From: Prochlorococcus sp. AG-402-C22
GTDB taxonomy: Bacteria > Cyanobacteriota > Cyanobacteriia > PCC-6307 > Cyanobiaceae
Assembly: GCA_003279535.1 (NCBI GenBank)
Contig: QCHO01000005.1
Span: 1-64,000 of the forward strand
Direction of reading: 5' to 3'
DNA: 64,000 nt
Shown: piece after piece, positions 17,419-27,183 of the stretch
How the letters are laid out: each line of letters starts with the position of its first letter
Position numbering within the stretch: the first letter of the stretch is position 1
Made by a program: the position numbers and the translations under genes
Notes under the pieces: generated by a model
The model's database searches: none
The model's input: only the letters and a program-made list of their open reading frames with translations
Told to the model about the DNA's origin: nothing

Positions 17419-18138
17419 ATGAATAGTGAGAGCATTGCAATTGAAGCTGCAACTGATGGAGCCTGTAGTGGTAATCCAGGTCCAGGTGGATGGGGTGGTC
17501 TGATAATTTTTGACGACAGCAGTGAATTAGAAATAGGTGGTTCCGAGCAAAATACCACTAATAATAGAATGGAACTCACTGCAGCTATAAAAACCCTTGA
17601 GAAATTAAAAGCCTATAAAATAAAAGAGAACTTTAAATTAAGAACTGATAGTAAATATGTCATAGAAGGGTATACAAAATGGATTATTAATTGGAAGAGA
17701 AATGGCTGGAAAACAAGCTCAGGAAAATCAGTTCAAAATCTTGATTTATGGCAAAAAATTGATCAATTAAGAATTAATGGCCTTGTAATGGAATATGTTA
17801 AGGGTCATAGCGGTGACAAACAAAATGATAGGGTTGATAAAATAGCGACCAACTATAGCAAAGGTATTTCTTTAGTAATTAAATCAAAAGAGTCCGAATC
17901 TTCAGTTGACTTTTTTGAAAAAAATGCACCTTCAGAAATTCAGGAATTATTTTCAAGAAATGAATTAATTCAAAAATTTGCAAACAAAAAATACCTGTTA
18001 AGTTCATTTGAACTGAGTAATTTATTGGGAGAAGAAAACTACTACAAGATCAAACAATATTTACTTTTTGAATGGCGTAATTGGAGAATGATTCCTAAAG
18101 ACAAAAAATATTGGATAATAGAAAAAATAGAATCTTAA
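17419..18138 (+). CDS. rnhA: Ribonuclease HI with C-terminal extension
   Basis: A 239-residue protein whose first 150 or so residues are RNase HI: TDGACSGNPGPGGWGG with catalytic Asp13, NRMELTAAI with the catalytic Glu, LRTDSKYVIEG and KGHSGDKQNDRVDKIA with the remaining acidic ligands. It cuts RNA in RNA-DNA hybrids. The last 85 residues are an extension not needed for the fold, with a helical lysine-rich end. It is 6 bases upstream of pyrD and follows the rplL hairpin. Confidence 0.93.
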   Translation: MNSESIAIEAATDGACSGNPGPGGWGGLIIFDDSSELEIGGSEQNTTNNRMELTAAIKTLEKLKAYKIKENFKLRTDSKYVIEGYTKWIINWKRNGWKTSSGKSVQNLDLWQKIDQLRINGLVMEYVKGHSGDKQNDRVDKIATNYSKGISLVIKSKESESSVDFFEKNAPSEIQELFSRNELIQKFANKKYLLSSFELSNLLGEENYYKIKQYLLFEWRNWRMIPKDKKYWIIEKIES

Positions 18139-18144
18139 TTTTTT

Positions 18145-19314
18145 ATGAATGAACAGAAGGGGGTATTCAAAAATCTTTATAAAAACTTGATAACCCCTAT
18201 ACTAAAAAAAGACTCAGGAATAGATGCAGAATATTTAACTAATTTATCTCTTAGCCTTCTATCATTCAGTTCAAGAAAAAATAATTGGCCTCTAGTTTCA
18301 TCGATCCTAAAAAATCTAAATGAAGAATTTTCTATTGTTGATAAAAGGTTAACTCAGAAAATATGTGGAATAAATTTTAGTAATCCAATAGGTTTAGCTG
18401 CGGGTTTTGACAAAAATGGAAATGCTGCAAATATATGGAAAGATTTTGGTTTTGGATTTGCTGAACTTGGCACAGTAACTAAATTTGCTCAAAATGGTAA
18501 CCCCAAACCAAGGTTATTTAGATTAGCAGAAGAAGAGGCTGCATTAAATAGGATGGGTTTTAATAACAATGGTGCTGAAAATCTAGTTAAAAACTTTCTT
18601 GAACAAGGTATTGAGTTTAAAAAAAATAGGAAGAATATTTGTTTGGGAATAAATTTTGGCAAATCTAAAATTACTGGTTTATCTCAAGCAAAAGATGATT
18701 ATTTAAGTTCTTTAAAATTATTAATTCCATATTGTGATTATGCAGCTATAAACGTAAGTTCTCCAAATACTGAAGGATTAAGAAAGTTGCAAGATCCAAT
18801 TCTTCTAAAAGAACTCCTTAAAGAAATTAAAAAATTACCTAATTGTCCTCCATTATTTGTAAAAATTGCACCAGATTTAAGCCTTAAAGATATTGAAGAT
18901 ATTTGTCAATTAATAATAGAGGAAAATATAGATGGAATAATTGCTACTAATACCAGCATTGATAGGTTAGGTCTTGAAAATAGAAAGATCAGGCAAACCG
19001 GATTATTACTTTCCGAAGAGAGTGGAGGATTAAGTGGAAGGCCTCTACAAAAAAAAGCAAATCAAATAATAAAACATATTCATAATATTGATAAAAAGAT
19101 TATTTTAATTGGTGTTGGTGGAATCAATAGTCCTGAATCAGCTTGGGAAAGAATTTGTTCTGGAGCATCATTAATTCAACTCTACACAGGATGGATATAT
19201 AAGGGTCCAAAATTAGTCCCCGACATACTTGAAGGAATTATTAAGCAACTCAATTACCATCAACTGTCTAATATAAAAGAGGCCATTGGATCAGATTTAA
19301 AATGGGTTGAATAA
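18145..19314 (+). CDS. pyrD: Dihydroorotate dehydrogenase, class 2 (quinone-linked)
   Basis: A 389-residue FMN enzyme oxidising dihydroorotate to orotate in pyrimidine synthesis, passing electrons to the quinone pool. Visible are NPIGLAAGFDKNG, ELGTVTKFAQNGNPKPRLFRL, NRMGFNNNG, the serine active-site region YAAINVSSPNTEGLRKLQ, and the FMN phosphate segment LIGVGGINSPESAWERICSGASLIQLYTGW. The N-terminal helical extension (about 1-60) is the membrane-contact region of class 2 enzymes. Confidence 0.96.
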   Translation: MNEQKGVFKNLYKNLITPILKKDSGIDAEYLTNLSLSLLSFSSRKNNWPLVSSILKNLNEEFSIVDKRLTQKICGINFSNPIGLAAGFDKNGNAANIWKDFGFGFAELGTVTKFAQNGNPKPRLFRLAEEEAALNRMGFNNNGAENLVKNFLEQGIEFKKNRKNICLGINFGKSKITGLSQAKDDYLSSLKLLIPYCDYAAINVSSPNTEGLRKLQDPILLKELLKEIKKLPNCPPLFVKIAPDLSLKDIEDICQLIIEENIDGIIATNTSIDRLGLENRKIRQTGLLLSEESGGLSGRPLQKKANQIIKHIHNIDKKIILIGVGGINSPESAWERICSGASLIQLYTGWIYKGPKLVPDILEGIIKQLNYHQLSNIKEAIGSDLKWVE

Positions 19315-19329
19315 AATTAGAAATGAATA

Positions 19330-20454
19330 ATGAATAAATCAGAAGCTAATGATTACACAATAGAAGCCATGCAAATATCAAACTTAGAACATGGAGGAAA
19401 TATACATGCAAATGCAAAAAAATTTAATTTATTACCCTCTGAAATTATTGACGCAAGTGCCTCATTAGTACCCTTTGATCCCCCTCAAATACTAATAGAT
19501 TCTTTAAATTCGGAAATTAAGAATCTTGGATTTAGATATTATCCCGAAAGAAAATTGAGTGATTTGAAAGAAATAATAGGGGAATTTCATGGGATAAATC
19601 CAGATAATATATTGCCTGGAAATGGCGCTTCTGAGCTCATAACCTGGGCAGGTTATGAGGCATCCAAATTTGGAATAAGTATTATTCCTGCTCCATGCTT
19701 TGTTGATTATGAAAGATCTTTAAATTGTTGGAATAGCAATTTCATACATTACGAATTACCAAAAAACTGGAATAATATTTTTCCTCAAACATTTCCACTT
19801 CATCCTAAAGGTGATGTTATTTGGATAACAAATCCACATAACCCCACCGGCCAATTGTGGGAGAAAAATTCATTAGAGGAAATTATAAAAAAATATAAAT
19901 TAGTTATCTGTGATGAGGCTTTCTTGTCGATCACACCTAACGGAGAAAAAGAATCCTTAATACCATTAACCAAAAAATATGATAATTTATTAGTCTTGAG
20001 AAGCCTGACCAAAATCTTCAATATTCCGGGTCTTAGATTAGGGTACATTGTAGGCTCATCAAAAAAACTTAAGCAATGGGAAATTAATAGAGATCCTTGG
20101 CCATTAAATTCCTTTGCTATTAAAGCCGGAATAGACATTCTAAGTAATAAGAAATTCTATGGAAGATGGATAAAGCAGATCCACAGCTGGATAAATATTG
20201 AAAAAAAAAGAGTTTGTGAAAAATTATCAAAAATAAAAAACCTTAAGGTTCATAACTCTTCAACCAACTTTTTTTTAATAGAAAGTAGCACTTCTTTGTC
20301 GCCAAATATAAGATATTTAGAAAATAAGGGGATATTAATTAGAGAATGTACTTCATTTAAATACCTTGACGAAAAGTGGGCGAGAATAAGTTTGCAGAGT
20401 AGGAAAAATAATAGTCTTTTATGTAAAGAAATTCAAAATTCTTTTAAAAAATAA
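19330..20454 (+). CDS. Class I/II PLP aminotransferase, CobD-like (threonine-phosphate decarboxylase)
   Basis: A 374-residue fold-type I PLP enzyme. The start LEHGGNIHANAKKF resembles CobD/CobC-type decarboxylases, which make aminopropanol phosphate for the cobalamin side chain. NPHNPTGQLW and SLTKIFNIPGLRLGYIVG (lysine of the Schiff base) are clear. A HisC-type transaminase is the main alternative; a second HisC-like gene at 34196 is a better match for that role. Its 3' end overlaps convergent murG by 22 bases. Confidence 0.75.
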   Translation: MNKSEANDYTIEAMQISNLEHGGNIHANAKKFNLLPSEIIDASASLVPFDPPQILIDSLNSEIKNLGFRYYPERKLSDLKEIIGEFHGINPDNILPGNGASELITWAGYEASKFGISIIPAPCFVDYERSLNCWNSNFIHYELPKNWNNIFPQTFPLHPKGDVIWITNPHNPTGQLWEKNSLEEIIKKYKLVICDEAFLSITPNGEKESLIPLTKKYDNLLVLRSLTKIFNIPGLRLGYIVGSSKKLKQWEINRDPWPLNSFAIKAGIDILSNKKFYGRWIKQIHSWINIEKKRVCEKLSKIKNLKVHNSSTNFFLIESSTSLSPNIRYLENKGILIRECTSFKYLDEKWARISLQSRKNNSLLCKEIQNSFKK

Positions 20455-21524
20455 TTAATTAATTTCTTAATCTCAATTTTAGATTTGATTTTATTATTTT
20501 TTTCCATGTTCTTCTTCATTAGATCTAATATTTCATATCGCTGTTTTCCCTTTTTTAATTTTATTTTAAAAATTCTGTCTAAGGTTTCTTGAAAAACTTC
20601 TTTAGAAATTTTATTTTGATTCATTAAGACTGAACCTCCAGTTTCAGCAAGAATTATTGCATTTTTCTCCTGATGATTATTTTTAGAAAAAGGATATGGA
20701 ATTAAGATTGAAGGCTTTTCAGCCTCTATTAGTTCATTTATTGTTCCTGAACCAGATCTTGATATTACAAGATCACAGTTTTGAATTAAAGCTGCTATTT
20801 CATTAGTAAATCTTTTTTTAACATAATATTTTGAATTTCTTACCTGAAAAGATTTTTGATCATATTCTCCAATGATATGAACTATCCGAAACTTTTTTTT
20901 AATTAAGAATTCTAGTGATTCGTAAAGAATTTGATTTATAGCTTTTGCTCCTTGACTACCTCCCATAAAAATCAAGAGAGGTCCTTTTCCTTGTGGAGCC
21001 CATTCTGGCAATAGATTAGATTTATAGAATTGCTCCCTTAGAGGGGTACCCGTGAAAATAGTTTTACAATTTTTCAAATAAGAATTTGTTTTCTTGAATC
21101 CTAAAAGAACATAATTACATAAAAAACCAAAATATTTCGTGACCATTCCTGGTATTAAATTTGATTCATGAATAATGACAGGTATCCTTAGGATTTTTGA
21201 AGCAACAATAGTAGGCGCTGATATATAACCTCCAGTCGTAAAAACTAAGTTAATTTTTTTTTCTCTTAAAATCCGAATTATTTGGAAAGTTGACATTAAG
21301 ATTTCTATATATTGATAAAACAAAAAAATATTTTTTCTTGGTGTCTTTATATTTAAAGTCGTCAAATTATATTTTTGAGGAATAAAATTAGCATCAAGTC
21401 TTTTATTAACCCCCAACCAGTGGATATTCCATTCATTTTCTACCTCTTTAGAAACTGCTAAAGCTGGGAAAATATGACCTCCTGTCCCACTAGCTGCAAC
21501 TAATAAATTATTTTTTTTAGACAT
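20433..21524 (-). CDS. murG: UDP-GlcNAc:undecaprenyl-PP-MurNAc-pentapeptide GlcNAc transferase
   Basis: A 363-residue GT28 glycosyltransferase making lipid II at the inner face of the plasma membrane. The glycine-rich loops are present: ASGTGGHIFPALAV at the N-terminus and FMGGSQGAKAINQ at about 190, with ISRSGSGTINELIEAEKPSILIPYPFSKNNHQEKNA binding UDP-GlcNAc. Start is the ATG at 21522-21524. It ends inside the CobD-like gene. Confidence 0.96.
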   Translation of the reverse strand: MSKKNNLLVAASGTGGHIFPALAVSKEVENEWNIHWLGVNKRLDANFIPQKYNLTTLNIKTPRKNIFLFYQYIEILMSTFQIIRILREKKINLVFTTGGYISAPTIVASKILRIPVIIHESNLIPGMVTKYFGFLCNYVLLGFKKTNSYLKNCKTIFTGTPLREQFYKSNLLPEWAPQGKGPLLIFMGGSQGAKAINQILYESLEFLIKKKFRIVHIIGEYDQKSFQVRNSKYYVKKRFTNEIAALIQNCDLVISRSGSGTINELIEAEKPSILIPYPFSKNNHQEKNAIILAETGGSVLMNQNKISKEVFQETLDRIFKIKLKKGKQRYEILDLMKKNMEKNNKIKSKIEIKKLINYFLKEF

Positions 21525-21565
21525 AAAAAATTAAATTAGTAAAATGAAAATAACAAATACAAAAT

Positions 21566-22291
21566 ATGTTTAATTTAAACTTATTCAAAAATATAGGAAT
21601 TCCTCTCTACTTATTTATTTATCTCATTATTCCCTATTCAGCAATAACGCAAACTTTAAAAGTTGAATTTATAAAAAATCTAGAAAACTCTTTAAATGCG
21701 CGAAATTTAGAATTTATTAGAAAAAATTTTAGAAATAATGAAAACCAAAATATAGCAAAACAATTTTCAAAATTTATTAATGATTTCCCTGACAGCAAAT
21801 GGAAGATCAAAAGACTAAAATCTAATGTTCCCAATAAAAATATTTTGCGAATAAAAGTGTTTGGAGAAAAAATAGTTAAAGGAGAAATACATATACTCGA
21901 ATCTAATTTCGATTATTTATTTTCAAGTTTAAACGGAAAAATAGATGAAGGGATTATCAAAAATTTATTCACAACAATAAGGACTGATAATAACAAAATA
22001 GATATTATTTTTAAAATTCCTGATAAAGTTCTTACTGGTTCAAAATATGATATCGATATTATTCTAAATAAACCTCTTGAGGAGGTCATTATTGCAGGAG
22101 CTATAAAACCTCATCAAGTTAATTCATTATTTGAACAAGAAATATTATTGGAGCCATTAGTATCTGGGGGGATTTTCAAAATGACTAGAGCACCAACAAA
22201 ACCCGGTATACAATTATGGTCAGGAATTATTGCTCACCCTTTGGGGATGATTACTTTCACAAAAAGTATTGAAATCGTTGACGAGATATAG
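21566..22291 (+). CDS. Exported protein of unknown function
   Basis: A 241-residue protein with a hydrophobic signal sequence at about 9-27 and likely cleavage near the alanine/threonine that follows. The mature part is beta-rich, with a recognisable C-terminal block GSKYDIDIILNKPLEEVIIAGAIKPHQVN and then EPLVSGGIFKMTRAPTKPGIQLWSGI. I do not recognise a named domain; it looks like a conserved cyanobacterial secreted or thylakoid-lumen protein. It lies divergent from murG, and its stop is one base from the pgk stop. Confidence 0.65.
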   Translation: MFNLNLFKNIGIPLYLFIYLIIPYSAITQTLKVEFIKNLENSLNARNLEFIRKNFRNNENQNIAKQFSKFINDFPDSKWKIKRLKSNVPNKNILRIKVFGEKIVKGEIHILESNFDYLFSSLNGKIDEGIIKNLFTTIRTDNNKIDIIFKIPDKVLTGSKYDIDIILNKPLEEVIIAGAIKPHQVNSLFEQEILLEPLVSGGIFKMTRAPTKPGIQLWSGIIAHPLGMITFTKSIEIVDEI

Positions 22292-22292
22292 T

Positions 22293-23501
22293 CTAAGCTT
22301 CGTTTAAAGCGGCTACACCAGGTAAAGTTTTGCCTTCTAAAAGTTCTAAACTAGCCCCACCTCCAGTTGATATATGTGACATTTTCTCAGCTAATCCTGC
22401 CTTCTCCACTGCTGCTACTGAATCTCCACCACCAATTATTGTACAAACTTCAGAAAAAGCACTTAAGTCCGCAAGGGTCGTAGCTATTGCGTTTGTACCT
22501 TCTGCAAATTTATCAAATTCAAAAACTCCCATTGGACCATTCCAAATAATTGTCTTACATTCTGCAAGAGCATTTTGAAAAACTTTAATAGAATCTGGAC
22601 CAATATCGAGACCCATCCAATTCCCACTAATTGAATCAATTTGAGATATTTTACTTTCGGCGTCAGGAGAAAATTCATTAGCTAAAACAACATCAGTAGG
22701 TAATAGTAATTCAACTCCTTTTGCTTTTGCTTTTGCTTCTAAATCTTTAGCAAGTTCAAGTTTATCTTCTTCTACAAGGCTCTTTCCAACATCAAGACCT
22801 CTAGCTTTATAAAAAGTAAAAATCATACCACCACCAATCATGATTTTGTCACATTTATCTAGTAAGGAGTCAAGCACTCCGATTTTGCTACTAACCTTTG
22901 ATCCTCCAACGATTGCTGCCAATGGACGCTTAGGTGAATCTATTGCTCCTTGTAAGTATTTCAATTCTTTTTCTAAAAGGAATCCAGCAACTGATGGACT
23001 TAAATAATTAGTAACTCCCTGAGTTGAAGCATGAGCTCTATGAGCAGCACCAAAAGCATCATTTACAAACATATCTGCATGTGATGCTAAATTTTTAGCA
23101 AAATCCAAGTCATTCTTTTCCTCTTCACCAAAAAAACGAACATTTTCAAGTAAAAGAACATCTCCATTATTTAAGCTATTTGATTCAGCAAGTGCTTCAT
23201 CACCTATACAACTGTTAGTAAGAGCAACATTTTTTCCCAACAACTCACTTAATCTTGCTGCTACTGGAGTTAATCTCATTTTTTCATTTACCTGACCCTT
23301 TGGTCTTCCAAAATGAGCAGCTAAAATAACTTTTGAAGAATGATTAATGAGATATTGAATAGTTGGGATCGCTGCTCTAATACGGGTATCGTCGGTTATT
23401 TGACCATCTTCACTTAATGGAACATTAAAATCTACTCTAACAAGAACTTTTTTTCCTTCTAAATGTGTCTTGTCAAGACTGGAAAGAGATAATTTTGACA
23501 T
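22293..23501 (-). CDS. pgk: Phosphoglycerate kinase
   Basis: A 402-residue Calvin cycle and glycolytic enzyme. [77 protein letters not shown] and [15 protein letters not shown] cover both lobes. Start is the ATG at 23499-23501. A candidate NtcA-type promoter lies 63 bases upstream. Confidence 0.98.
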   Translation of the reverse strand: MSKLSLSSLDKTHLEGKKVLVRVDFNVPLSEDGQITDDTRIRAAIPTIQYLINHSSKVILAAHFGRPKGQVNEKMRLTPVAARLSELLGKNVALTNSCIGDEALAESNSLNNGDVLLLENVRFFGEEEKNDLDFAKNLASHADMFVNDAFGAAHRAHASTQGVTNYLSPSVAGFLLEKELKYLQGAIDSPKRPLAAIVGGSKVSSKIGVLDSLLDKCDKIMIGGGMIFTFYKARGLDVGKSLVEEDKLELAKDLEAKAKAKGVELLLPTDVVLANEFSPDAESKISQIDSISGNWMGLDIGPDSIKVFQNALAECKTIIWNGPMGVFEFDKFAEGTNAIATTLADLSAFSEVCTIIGGGDSVAAVEKAGLAEKMSHISTGGGASLELLEGKTLPGVAALNEA

Positions 23502-23534
23502 TAAACAATCTTAATTTTTAATTTTAAGACCCTA

Positions 23535-23577
23535 ACGTTAATTTGGACTTATTGGGTTAAAAAGTAGTAACTGTTAC
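23535..23577 (-). promoter_or_regulatory. Candidate NtcA-activated promoter for pgk
   Basis: The minus strand reads GTA-N8-TAC at 23577-23564, then 23 bases, then TAACGT (23540-23535), matching the NtcA pattern of GTAN8TAC followed after 20-24 bases by TAN3T. The site is 63 bases before the pgk start. The core motif is short and several matches per window are expected by chance, so this is tentative. Confidence 0.35.
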
Positions 23578-23714
23578 CTATGCCTTAATAAATTTTAAGA
23601 ATTAACCATTATAAAAATTTTTTAATTATTAAATTTATACTAAAATTTATAAGTAAATACTTTTGAAACTTATAAAAATTAAAAGCAATACAAAATTTTA
23701 TTTGATTTATTGAA

Positions 23715-24587
23715 GTGGACATACCCAAAATTCAATGGTATCCAGGCCATATCGCAAAAGCAGAAAAGAAATTATCTGAAGTTATCAATAAAGTTGATTT
23801 AGTTATAGAAGTTAGAGATGCACGAATTCCTTTATCAACAGGACATCCACACTTAAACAAATGGATCAAAAATAAAAAACATATTCTTGTTATTAACAGA
23901 TCCGACATGATCTCTCCAAGTACCATCGCAAGTTGGAATAAATGGTTTAATGCTCAAGATCAATATCCGCATTGGTGCGACGCTAAAAGAGGTGTAGGTA
24001 TTAAAGAAATTTGTAAATCCGCCAAAGAATCTAGGTCTTCAATTGACGATAGAAGACTTTCAAGAGGAATGAGAATTAGGCCAATTAGAGCCCTTACACT
24101 TGGTTTCCCAAACGTAGGCAAGTCAGCATTAATTAATAGAATTGCAAAAAAAAGAGTTGTTGATAGTGCTAGGAAAGCGGGCGTGACTCGTAATTTAAGA
24201 TGGATAAAATTAGAAAGTGGCATAGATCTACTAGATGCTCCTGGTGTTATACCTCCAAATTTAGAAGATCAAAAATCGGCACTCAATCTCGCACTATGTG
24301 ACGATATTGGAGAAGCTGCTTATGAAATAGAGAGTGTCGCAATTGAATTTATCAAAATTATATCTACTCTAAACAAAGATAAGGATGCGAATATCTCAGC
24401 AAAAAAAATATCTAATAGATATGGAGTTGATATTACAAAAGGCTTTGAGAATCCTTCTGATTGGATCGATGAAGCTTCTTCAAAACATACCTCAGGCGAT
24501 AAAAGGAGAATGTCTCATAAATTATTGGAAGATTATAGAAATCAAATGCTTGGTAAAATTGCTTTAGAAGTCCCAAAATGGAATTAA
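23715..24587 (+). CDS. rbgA: Ribosome biogenesis GTPase (RbgA/YlqF)
   Basis: A 290-residue circularly permuted GTPase. The order is G4 (VINRSDM, about 54-60) before G1 (GFPNVGKSALINRI, about 132-145) and G3 (DAPGVIPP), with the N-terminal IQWYPGHIAKAEKKL and VDLVIEVRDARIPLSTGHP of the YlqF group. It assists late assembly of the large ribosomal subunit. The start is GTG at 23715. Its stop overlaps the rluD start by 10 bases. Confidence 0.95.
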   Translation: MDIPKIQWYPGHIAKAEKKLSEVINKVDLVIEVRDARIPLSTGHPHLNKWIKNKKHILVINRSDMISPSTIASWNKWFNAQDQYPHWCDAKRGVGIKEICKSAKESRSSIDDRRLSRGMRIRPIRALTLGFPNVGKSALINRIAKKRVVDSARKAGVTRNLRWIKLESGIDLLDAPGVIPPNLEDQKSALNLALCDDIGEAAYEIESVAIEFIKIISTLNKDKDANISAKKISNRYGVDITKGFENPSDWIDEASSKHTSGDKRRMSHKLLEDYRNQMLGKIALEVPKWN

Positions 24588-25537
24588 ATAATAAAAATTC
24601 TTTCGGCATTGGAGAAGGTGAACTTATAGAAATTATTTATGAGCTACCTCTCCCTATGAGGCTAGACAGATGGTTGGTAAGTAAAAGGCCAGAACAAAGT
24701 AGAGCAAGAATTCAACATTTTATAAATTCAGGTTTAGTACTTGTAAACTATAAGACCGCAAAAGCAAAGACCCCATTAAAAAATGGCGACAATGTTCAAA
24801 TCTGGATGCCTCCTCCAGAACCTCTTGTATATTTGAAACCTGAAAAAATGGATTTAAAAATCCTTTTTGAAGACGAGCACATCATAGTAATTAATAAGCA
24901 ATCAGGACTAATTGTTCACCCAGCCCCTGGACACAAATCAGGAACTTTAGTTAATGGATTACTTTTTCACTGTAATGATCTACCTGGAATTAATGGGAAA
25001 CTAAGACCTGGAATTGTTCACAGATTAGATAAAGACACATCTGGATGTATGGTGGTAGCAAAAAGCCAAGAGGCATTAGTAAATCTCCAGAAACAAATCA
25101 AAGAAAAAATAGCTTCTCGAGAATATATTGCAGTAATTCATGGAGCGCCTAATTCTGAAGAAGGCCAAATAGTGGGACACATTGGCAGAGATAGATTAAA
25201 TAGATTGAAATATAAAGTAGTTGAAGAAACTTCAGGGAGGTATGCCTGTACCTATTGGAAATTAAAAGAAAGATTGGGCAATTACTCATTAATGAGTTTC
25301 AAACTAGATACTGGGCGAACTCATCAAATAAGGGTTCATTGCGCTCACATTAATCATCCAATTGTGGGTGATCCGTTATATGGAAGATGTAAAAAACTAC
25401 CATGTAAATTAGAGGGCCAAGCGTTACACGCTATAAAGCTTGGACTTATACATCCAATAAATGGTAAAGAAATGTTATTTGAATCAGAATTACCAATAGA
25501 TTTTCAGAAATTACTAAATGTTCTTAAAGTTAAATAA
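24578..25537 (+). CDS. rluD: 23S rRNA pseudouridine synthase, RluD family
   Basis: A 319-residue enzyme with an N-terminal S4 RNA-binding domain (MRLDRWLVSKRPEQSRARIQHFINSG, about 27-52) and the catalytic motif GIVHRLDKDTSGCMVVAKS, whose Asp attacks uridine. DTGRTHQIRVH is also conserved. Overlap with rbgA suggests a ribosome-maturation pair. Its 3' end overlaps the convergent ABC ATPase by 8 bases. Confidence 0.95.
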   Translation: MELNNKNSFGIGEGELIEIIYELPLPMRLDRWLVSKRPEQSRARIQHFINSGLVLVNYKTAKAKTPLKNGDNVQIWMPPPEPLVYLKPEKMDLKILFEDEHIIVINKQSGLIVHPAPGHKSGTLVNGLLFHCNDLPGINGKLRPGIVHRLDKDTSGCMVVAKSQEALVNLQKQIKEKIASREYIAVIHGAPNSEEGQIVGHIGRDRLNRLKYKVVEETSGRYACTYWKLKERLGNYSLMSFKLDTGRTHQIRVHCAHINHPIVGDPLYGRCKKLPCKLEGQALHAIKLGLIHPINGKEMLFESELPIDFQKLLNVLKVK

Positions 25538-27128
25538 GATTTAAAGAGGAATTTAGAAGTGATTTTGTATACGAGTTTTGAGTTTTAGTGAATAATGTAG
25601 AACTTTCTCCTTCATCAACTATCTTTCCATGATTCATGACTAGCAACCTATCACAAAATCTTTTAGCAATACCTAGATCGTGAGTGATAAAGATTATCGT
25701 TAACTTCATTTTTTCTTGCAAGACTCTTAATAATTCAAGAATCTCTATTTTTACTGAAGCATCTAACATATTTACGCTCTCATCACAAATCAAAATTTTT
25801 GGTTTCAATAATAGTGCCCTTGCTAATGAAATTCTTTGCAATTGACCACCAGATAATTGACTAGGATAAGAATTAAAAAAATCATCCTTCAAGGGAAGAT
25901 TTAAATTTCTAAACATTAATTTTATTTCCTTTTCAATTTTTCTTTTATCTGAAATTCTTTGAATAAAAAATATATCTTCCAAAAGATTTTTAATTGTCAT
26001 TTTAGGATTCAAACTTGAAAAAGGATCTTGAAAAATAATTTGCATATTATTGTGCTTTTTAAAAGATTTATTTTTTTTCGATGCAAGATTTTTATCATAA
26101 ATTTTTATTTCACCGCCTCTAACTTTCAGAAGTCCAATTAAAGCCCTACATAATGTACTTTTACCGCTGCCTGAAGAACCAACTATTCCAAGAGTCTCAT
26201 TCTTATATAATTTGAAACTAACCTCATTTAAAGCCTTATTCCATTTATTCAAAAAAATTGAAGAATTTATTTTATACCAATGTCTTAAGTTGTTTACCTC
26301 TAGAACGACCTCATCTCTAACATTATTTTTAGTATTTGGTTCTAATACTATTTTTGAGGCATTTACTAACTTTATCCCGATATCTGATTTTGGTGCTTGA
26401 AGAATATCTAATATATTTCCTTTTTCAACAATCGATCCCTTTTCAATTATTGCAACTTTTTTACACCACTTTGCTGCAAGATTAATATCATGACTAATTA
26501 AAATTAAAGTAGTATCGAATTCATTACATAACTGAATTATTTCTTGCATAATTTCAAAACTTGTTTTGGTATCTAAGCTTGTTGTAGGTTCATCAGCTAT
26601 TAATAATTTAGGTTTTAAAGCAAGAGCCATTGCTATAGAAACTCTCTGTCTCATTCCACCGCTAAATTGATGAGGGAAAGAATCAAGTCTGCTTTCTTCA
26701 ATTCCTACTTTCTGAAAAACTTCTTTTACTAATTTTTTAATAACTACAGATGATTTAGTTTGATCATGAGTTTCAAATAATTCATATAGATGATCCCCAA
26801 CTCTCATAAGTGGGTTAAGTTTTTTTATGGAATCTTGATAGATAAATCCAAAATTTTTTCTTCTAAATAATTGTGCTTCTTTGTTATTTATTTTCCTAGG
26901 ATCTTCACTAGAAATCGATAAATACCCTTTAGAAGTTGCCTTTTCGGGCAATATATTTACTAATGTTTTTGCAAAAGTAGTCTTTCCACATCCAGAGGGT
27001 CCTATTATGGCTAAATGATCTCCTCTATCTATTTCAAGATTAAAATTTTTGATGATAGGTTGCTGTTTTAAACCATATTTAACGGTAAGATTTTTAACTA
27101 CAAGAATTTTTTCTTTATTTATTTCCAT
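25530..27128 (-). CDS. Dipeptide/oligopeptide-type ABC transporter, fused double ATPase
   Basis: A 532-residue protein with two complete ABC ATPase domains in one chain, corresponding to DppD plus DppF. First copy: Walker A GPSGCGKT, signature FSGGMRQRVS, Walker B LLIADEPTTSLD. Second copy (about 265-532): GSSGSGKS, LSGGQLQRIS, ILICDESVNMLD. It would energise uptake of peptides or related substrates such as nickel or opines. The permeases and binding protein are not in the window. Start is the ATG at 27126-27128, divergent from spoT. Confidence 0.92.
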   Translation of the reverse strand: MEINKEKILVVKNLTVKYGLKQQPIIKNFNLEIDRGDHLAIIGPSGCGKTTFAKTLVNILPEKATSKGYLSISSEDPRKINNKEAQLFRRKNFGFIYQDSIKKLNPLMRVGDHLYELFETHDQTKSSVVIKKLVKEVFQKVGIEESRLDSFPHQFSGGMRQRVSIAMALALKPKLLIADEPTTSLDTKTSFEIMQEIIQLCNEFDTTLILISHDINLAAKWCKKVAIIEKGSIVEKGNILDILQAPKSDIGIKLVNASKIVLEPNTKNNVRDEVVLEVNNLRHWYKINSSIFLNKWNKALNEVSFKLYKNETLGIVGSSGSGKSTLCRALIGLLKVRGGEIKIYDKNLASKKNKSFKKHNNMQIIFQDPFSSLNPKMTIKNLLEDIFFIQRISDKRKIEKEIKLMFRNLNLPLKDDFFNSYPSQLSGGQLQRISLARALLLKPKILICDESVNMLDASVKIEILELLRVLQEKMKLTIIFITHDLGIAKRFCDRLLVMNHGKIVDEGESSTLFTKTQNSYTKSLLNSSLNLI

Positions 27129-27183
27129 GATTTTATAGCAAATTTTTCTAGACCTAAATAAAATACATTTAAAGCAATATAAA

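Noticed and set aside
23647..23675. Inverted repeat TTATAAGT/ACTTATAA before rbgA
   Set aside because: Only 8 AT-rich pairs with a 13-base loop; expected by chance.
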